Of a stretch of 37,957 nt of DNA, positions 34,076-37,957 are shown in pieces (the stretch's first letter is position 1; every line of letters starts with the position of its first letter). The notes under the pieces are model-generated. The model saw nothing but the letters and a program-made list of their open reading frames with translations, searched no databases and was not told the origin of the DNA. The DNA is from Asaia bogorensis (GTDB lineage Bacteria; Pseudomonadota; Alphaproteobacteria; Reyranellales; Reyranellaceae): contig CAMDQJ010000032.1 in NCBI GenBank assembly GCA_945905835.1, positions 1 through 37,957 on the forward strand, in the 5' to 3' direction. The translations under genes were made by a program, and so were the position numbers.

Positions 34076-35170
34076 CTACCTCGCCATGGCATGGCGGCGC
34101 AGCCAGGCCGGATCGGGATCGAAGCCGAGGCCGGGACCGGTCGGCACCTCGATCGAGGCCTGCCAGCGGGTGAGGCCGAAGCCGTAGGGATCCATGGCGT
34201 CCTCCGCCTCGATGGTGGCGAAGAAGCCGGGCTTCTCGACTGCCGCGATGAGGTGCAGCGAAGCGAGGCCCGCCGGTCCGATGAAGGGCGTATGCGGTGC
34301 GATCGAGCCCGGCCATTTGGCAAGCGCGCTAAGCGCCCTCACCGCCTCCGACACGCCGCCCAGCATGCAGACGTCTGGCTGCAACACCCCGACCGGAGCC
34401 GCCTTGGCATAGAGCGCAAGCTGCTCGGCCGAACCGAGATCGGCGCCGAGGCCGACCGTAACGTCGGGTAGCGGCGGACAGTCGAGCAGGATCTCCGGCG
34501 GCCAGACCGGATCTTCCAGGAAAAGCAGCTTCAAGGCCTGCCAGCGTACGGTATCGCGCAGGATCACCTCGAGCGTATGGGCGTTGTTGAGGTCGGCAAC
34601 GAAAGGAATGGCGGCGGGAACGACGCGCCGCGCCGCCTCGATGACGCCGAGGTCGGCCTCATGCACCTTGGCCGCCGCGACACCGGCAGCCATTGCCTGC
34701 TCGAGGCGGGCACTGACGCGGCCGGCATGATCGTATTTGTCGAGGCTCGCCATCACCGGCACGCGCGTCCGCTTGGCGCCACCGATCATCGCCGACAGCG
34801 ACTTGCCCGCCGCCTTGCCGGCGATGTCCCACAGCGCAGTGTCGATCGCGGCCAGCGCGTTGATGACGGTGCCGGCGCGGCCAAAGGAGGCAAAGCGCTG
34901 CCGCGTCTCGAAGTTGAGCACTTCGCGCTGCTCGACCGACTTGCCCAGATAGACCGGCGCGATCGCGTCGCGGATCGTCGTGAAGAGAGCCTGCTGCATG
35001 GGCGTGCGGTTGCACAGGCATTCGCCGTAGCCCACGAGGCCCGAGCGCGTCGTCACACGGCAGAGCACGAGGTACAGTGCATCCGAAGGTGCTGCCGGCA
35101 TGTTCGAGGCGTCGCGCTTTCGCGTGACGGGAATGCGAAGGGCCAGCGGCTCGATGCGGTCGATGATCAT
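34076..35170 (-). CDS. Enolase-superfamily protein (mandelate racemase/muconate lactonizing type)
   Basis: The 364 residues have an N-terminal capping domain and a beta/alpha barrel. Putative catalytic residues are K168 in AAKVHEAD, metal ligands D193 (VADLNN), E219 (FLEDPVW) and D244 (GLGADLGS), and an H293/D266 dyad (IAPHTPF, LQPDVC), which places it in the mandelate racemase subgroup. D at the third metal site is allowed but less common than E. Such enzymes abstract the alpha proton of a carboxylate and racemise, dehydrate or lactonise it. I chose ATG 35168-35170; the reading frame is open upstream to 35203 without similarity. It is divergent from an alpha/beta hydrolase gene. Confidence 0.85.
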   Translation of the reverse strand: MIIDRIEPLALRIPVTRKRDASNMPAAPSDALYLVLCRVTTRSGLVGYGECLCNRTPMQQALFTTIRDAIAPVYLGKSVEQREVLNFETRQRFASFGRAGTVINALAAIDTALWDIAGKAAGKSLSAMIGGAKRTRVPVMASLDKYDHAGRVSARLEQAMAAGVAAAKVHEADLGVIEAARRVVPAAIPFVADLNNAHTLEVILRDTVRWQALKLLFLEDPVWPPEILLDCPPLPDVTVGLGADLGSAEQLALYAKAAPVGVLQPDVCMLGGVSEAVRALSALAKWPGSIAPHTPFIGPAGLASLHLIAAVEKPGFFATIEAEDAMDPYGFGLTRWQASIEVPTGPGLGFDPDPAWLRRHAMAR

Positions 35171-35191
35171 GGACGGCTCCGGTTTGACAGA

Positions 35192-35220
35192 ATAACGGCC
35201 CACTGCCAGCGTTTTGGCAA
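35192..35220 (-). promoter_or_regulatory. Possible promoter of the enolase-superfamily gene
   Basis: On the minus strand TTGCCA (35215-35220) and CGTTAT (35192-35197) are 17 bp apart, about 22 bp before the ATG. The -35 arm is part of an inverted repeat TGCCA-GCGTTT-TGGCA (35204-35219). The -10 is poor, so this is tentative. Confidence 0.3.
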
Positions 35221-35238
35221 CCTCAGCAGGAGTACCGC

Positions 35239-36063
35239 ATGGCGGCTGCCAAGTTCACGGCTAGCGACGGCAACAAGATCGCCTACTACATCGACGATTT
35301 CACCGATCCATGGAAGCCTGCCGCGACACTGCTCCTGCTGCACGCCGCCATCGGCCACGCGCGCCGCTTCTATGCCTGGGTGCCCAAGCTCTCCCGCCAC
35401 TATCGCGTGGTGCGCATGGATCTGCGCGGGCACGGCGAATCGGACGTGCCGGCCGCGACGCCCGCCCTCACCATGAACCGGCTGGTCGCCGACGTGTCGG
35501 AGCTGCTCGATCATCTCGGCTGCAAGGCGGCACACATCGTCGGCAACTCGGCCGGCGGCTATGTCGGGCAGAACCTGGCGATGAAGTCGCCCGAACGGGT
35601 GCAGAGCCTGATGCTGTTCGGCTCGACGCCCGGCCTCAAGAACAGCCAGGCGGCGACATGGTTGCCGCGCGTCGCCAAGGAGGGCCTGCGCGCCTTCCTC
35701 GCCGACACGATTGCCGACCGCTTCCCGATCGGCAAGGTGCCCGAAAGACTCGTCACCTGGTTCCTTGACGAGGCCGCCAAGAACGACACGGCCTTCATCG
35801 GCCGCTTCATCGGCCTGATGACGACGCTCGACTGGAGCGACCGGCTGGGCGAGATCAAGTGCCCGACCCTGATCGTCATGCCGGGCGGCGAGACCGTCGG
35901 CTCGATCAAGAACTACGACGTCATGATCGAGCGCATTCCCGATTCACAGGCCATCGCCTACGAGCACATGCCGCACAACATCTGCGACGCAGCACCCGAT
36001 CGCTGCGTCGAGGACGTGCTGGCCTTCCTGCGCTGGCGCTTCGGGGCACCCTCGGCTGATTAG
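35239..36063 (+). CDS. Alpha/beta hydrolase (Ser nucleophile)
   Basis: The 274-residue protein has LLLLHAAIGHARRF (31-44) where HA replaces HG at the oxyanion loop, DLRGHGESD (61-69), nucleophile elbow GNSAGG with S104 and a final MPHNICD with the catalytic His. The acid is probably in the loop after LIVMPGGETVG. It belongs with 3-oxoadipate enol-lactone hydrolase and related C-C or ester hydrolases. AGGAG precedes ATG 35239 by seven or eight bases. The 2OG oxygenase and binding-protein genes follow on the same strand, 54 bp and then 4 bp apart, so a shared transcript is possible. Confidence 0.82.
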   Translation: MAAAKFTASDGNKIAYYIDDFTDPWKPAATLLLLHAAIGHARRFYAWVPKLSRHYRVVRMDLRGHGESDVPAATPALTMNRLVADVSELLDHLGCKAAHIVGNSAGGYVGQNLAMKSPERVQSLMLFGSTPGLKNSQAATWLPRVAKEGLRAFLADTIADRFPIGKVPERLVTWFLDEAAKNDTAFIGRFIGLMTTLDWSDRLGEIKCPTLIVMPGGETVGSIKNYDVMIERIPDSQAIAYEHMPHNICDAAPDRCVEDVLAFLRWRFGAPSAD

Positions 36064-36117
36064 TGGTCCGCCTTTTGCTGGCGTGATACCGTTGGATTGA
36101 CGCAGAGGAGCCGCCCG

Positions 36118-37194
36118 ATGGACCAAACGATGCCCCGTTCTGTCGCCGCACAGGCGCCGCCGGTGATGATCGGCGGCGAGATCCCCCTGATCGACGTCTC
36201 GGGCTTCCTCGCCGGCACGCCGGGCGCCGCAGAAAAGGCCGCCGCGGAACTGCGCTTCGCCTTTGAGAATGTCGGCTTCTACTATCTCACCGGCCACGGC
36301 GTGCCGCAGTCGCTGATTGATGCACAGTACGAGCAGGCCGCGCGCTTCCACGCGCAGCCGCTCGACGCCAAGCTCGCCGTCAAGGTCGACGAGCACACGA
36401 TCGGCTATATGCCGATAGCCGAAAAGGCACCCCCGAACGCCGCAGCCCAGGGCAAGAAGCCCAGCCAGAACGAGGCTTACTTCCTGCGCCGCGAACGCGA
36501 CGCCAGCGATCCCGACGTGATCGCCAACCGCCGCTTCCACACGATGAACAAATGGCCGGCCGATCTGCCGGGCTTCCGCGAGCAGACCCTGAAGTACATG
36601 GTTACGCTCGAGGCGCTCTGCCAAAAGCTGGTGAAACTCTACGCCCTGGCGCTCGACCTGCCGGAAACGCATTTCGACGCGTGCTTTTCCAAGCCGCACA
36701 TGATCCTACGCCAGTCGCGCTATCCGCTGATCGATGGCGCCGACGAATCGGTCGCCAGCCTGGTGCCGCACACCGACTCCGGCTTCATGACGCTGCTGCC
36801 GCCCAACAAGGTGCAGGGCCTGTCCATCCACCTGCCGAGCGGCCGGTGGATGGACGCGCCGGGTGTCGAGGGTGCCTTCGTCGTCAACGGCGGCGACATC
36901 CTGCACCGCTGGACCAACGAGCGGTTCCTGTCGACGCCGCACCGCGTGCGCAATGTCTCCGGACAGATCCGCTACGCCATTCCGTTCTTCTGCGATCCCG
37001 ACCACGACACGATGATCGAGTGCCTGCCGTCCTGCCAATCGGCGGGCCGGCCGGCCAAGTATCCGCCGATCAAGTTCGGCGACTATGCGCTGTGGTTTGC
37101 GGCCCAGCGCTATAACCACATGGCCAAGGTCACCGCGCCCCCGGAGTCCGAGGTCGCCCCCGGCGAACGCGCCACCTCGCGCTGGAAGAGCTGA
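36118..37194 (+). CDS. 2OG-Fe(II) oxygenase, isopenicillin N synthase-like
   Basis: The 358-residue protein has the DIOX_N region (EIPLIDVSGF, then FENVGFYYLTGHGVP) and a C-terminal jelly roll with H218, D220 (PHTDSGFMTLL) and H275 (STPHRV) as iron ligands. R285 in QIRYAIPFF occupies the 2-oxoglutarate-binding position of the RxS motif, with A in place of S (R-Y-A), which could alter cosubstrate binding. AGGAG lies about seven bases before ATG 36118; an upstream in-frame ATG at 36097 has no such site. Bacterial relatives hydroxylate or oxidatively cyclise small acids. It precedes the ABC binding-protein gene by 4 bp and probably acts on the imported compound. Confidence 0.85.
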   Translation: MDQTMPRSVAAQAPPVMIGGEIPLIDVSGFLAGTPGAAEKAAAELRFAFENVGFYYLTGHGVPQSLIDAQYEQAARFHAQPLDAKLAVKVDEHTIGYMPIAEKAPPNAAAQGKKPSQNEAYFLRRERDASDPDVIANRRFHTMNKWPADLPGFREQTLKYMVTLEALCQKLVKLYALALDLPETHFDACFSKPHMILRQSRYPLIDGADESVASLVPHTDSGFMTLLPPNKVQGLSIHLPSGRWMDAPGVEGAFVVNGGDILHRWTNERFLSTPHRVRNVSGQIRYAIPFFCDPDHDTMIECLPSCQSAGRPAKYPPIKFGDYALWFAAQRYNHMAKVTAPPESEVAPGERATSRWKS

Positions 37195-37198
37195 AGCG

Positions 37199-37812
37199 AT
37201 GAGTGTGCGGCTCCTGGCCGCGGCTGCACTGGCAGCCGGCTTCGTCGTGTCGCCCGCTTCGGCGCAAACAAAGACCGTGCGCGCGGTCATGCATTCGGAC
37301 CTCAAGGTTCTCGATCCGATCTGGACTACCGCCAACATCGTGCGCAACCACGGCTACATGGTGTGGGACACGCTGTTCGCCATGGACGACAAGCTGCAGC
37401 CCCGGCCACAGATGGTCGACAAGTGGGAGCTGAGCGCCGACAAGCTCTCCTACAGTTTCACCCTGCGCGACGGGCTGAAATGGCACGACGGCAAGCCGGT
37501 GACGTCCGAGGACTGCATTGCCTCGATCAAGCGCTGGGGCGCGCGCGATGCGACGGGCTCGAAGCTAATGAGCTTCGTCGCCGGCTTCGAGGCGGTGGAC
37601 GAAAAGACCTTCAAGCTCAACCTGAAGGAGCCTTACGGCCTCGTCATCGATTCGCTGGCAAAGCCCGGCGGCTCGACGCCGCTGATGATGCCCAAGCGCA
37701 TCGCCGACACCGATCCCGGCAAACAGATCAGCGAGTTCATCAGCTCGGGGCCCTTCATCTTCAAGGCCGACGAGTGGAAGCCGGGCGACCGCACCGTCTA
37801 TATCCGCAATCA
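37199..37812 (+). pseudogene. ABC transporter solute-binding protein (family 5), cut by an insertion sequence
   Basis: The first 204 codons encode a DppA/OppA-type binding protein: a signal peptide of about 22 residues ending SASA-Q-like (PASAQ), then TVRAVMHSDLKVLDPIW, GLKWHDGKPVTSEDC and SSGPFIF. The family is about 500-540 residues, so more than half is missing. After YIRN, where relatives continue NPxY, the sequence changes to unrelated DNA at about 37813. The frame happens to stay open to the window end, so a fusion product could be made. It follows the 2OG oxygenase by 4 bp. Insertion would abolish uptake through this system. Permease and ATPase genes probably lie beyond the insert. Confidence 0.82.
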
Positions 37813-37957
37813 CTGCTGTCCGGTTAAATTGAGGGCCGAATCGCAAAAACCCCCTCCAGGCACGGGTTTCCGGGTGCTGAAGGGTGGTGTCGATTTGAAT
37901 GGCGATTGCCAATTCTGGCAGTCTTCTGGGCTTTCGCCCGGAGGCCGTCATGAACAC
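37813..37957 (+). mobile_element. Left end of an insertion sequence with transposase start
   Basis: From CACTGCTGTCCGGTTAAATT (37813 on) the DNA no longer codes for the binding protein and is less GC-rich than the host. A GGGC-TTTC-GCCC hairpin (37928-37939) and GGAGG (37940-37944) lead to ATG 37950, whose first codons are ATG AAC AC, consistent with a transposase starting MNT. The end sequence and start remind me of IS4-type elements with a DUF4372 transposase, but only 145 bp are visible, so the family is tentative. The window ends here, as contigs often do at repeated elements. Confidence 0.65.

Overview
The window is about 38 kb of GC-rich, densely coding DNA that looks like the chromosome of an alphaproteobacterium with a soil or freshwater lifestyle. 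The reasons are the high GC third positions, many catabolic families typical of that group (Bug/TctC binding protein, CaiB CoA-transferase, PaaI thioesterases, LigAB dioxygenase, extra MFS and SDR genes) and Shine-Dalgarno starts. A Reyranella- or Bradyrhizobium-like host would fit, but this is an impression from gene content. I see no rRNA, tRNA, CRISPR array, phage or plasmid genes, and no gene-free stretch over 300 bases.

Layout. 1-3.0 kb: a surface-sugar segment with a glycosyltransferase tail, a GDP-mannose 3,5-epimerase-like enzyme, and a metallophosphatase followed by UDP-xylose synthase. 3.1-9.5 kb: a secreted low-complexity protein, an APH-fold phosphotransferase, two gene stumps that both lost their 5' ends at one junction (about 5665), rlmJ, an acetamidase-family protein and an MFS carrier behind a TetR-style operator. 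9.6-11.2 kb: an nfeD/SPFH membrane pair with a structured upstream region. 11.2-15.6 kb: a glutamine amidotransferase divergent from a DsbA-fold isomerase and 2,2-dialkylglycine decarboxylase, then a tandem pair of four-cysteine lipoproteins (the first broken), a strong bidirectional terminator and an OmpA-like lipoprotein. 15.7-20 kb: an N-acyl-D-amino-acid deacylase-type amidohydrolase overlapping a fatty acid desaturase, and a divergent hydrolase/NAD(P)-binding pair.

20-24.8 kb holds the best-defined functional unit: acyl-CoA ligase, double-hotdog dehydratase, family III CoA-transferase and TctC binding protein. The four genes overlap start to stop and face an IclR regulator whose palindromic operator covers its own -10 box and start codon. 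25.6-29.6 kb: hydroxyacyl-CoA dehydrogenase-type SDR, M20 peptidase and GST (in-frame TAG), then an acyl-CoA dehydrogenase stump with two PaaI thioesterases (the second with an in-frame TAG). At about 29.58 kb a second junction joins two 5'-less stumps. 29.7-37.2 kb: two alpha/beta hydrolases, two unrelated 2OG-Fe dioxygenases, an SDR-LigA-LigB operon (LigA with an in-frame TAG), DedA and an enolase-superfamily enzyme. The window ends in a solute-binding protein gene cut by the left end of an insertion sequence.

The genes together suggest import, CoA activation and beta-oxidation-like breakdown of organic and aromatic acids. I did not find a clear new multi-gene defence or signalling system. 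The oddities worth following are four in-frame amber codons, two junctions of identical geometry, the apparently leaderless IclR promoter, and the hairpin-rich region upstream of the SPFH gene.
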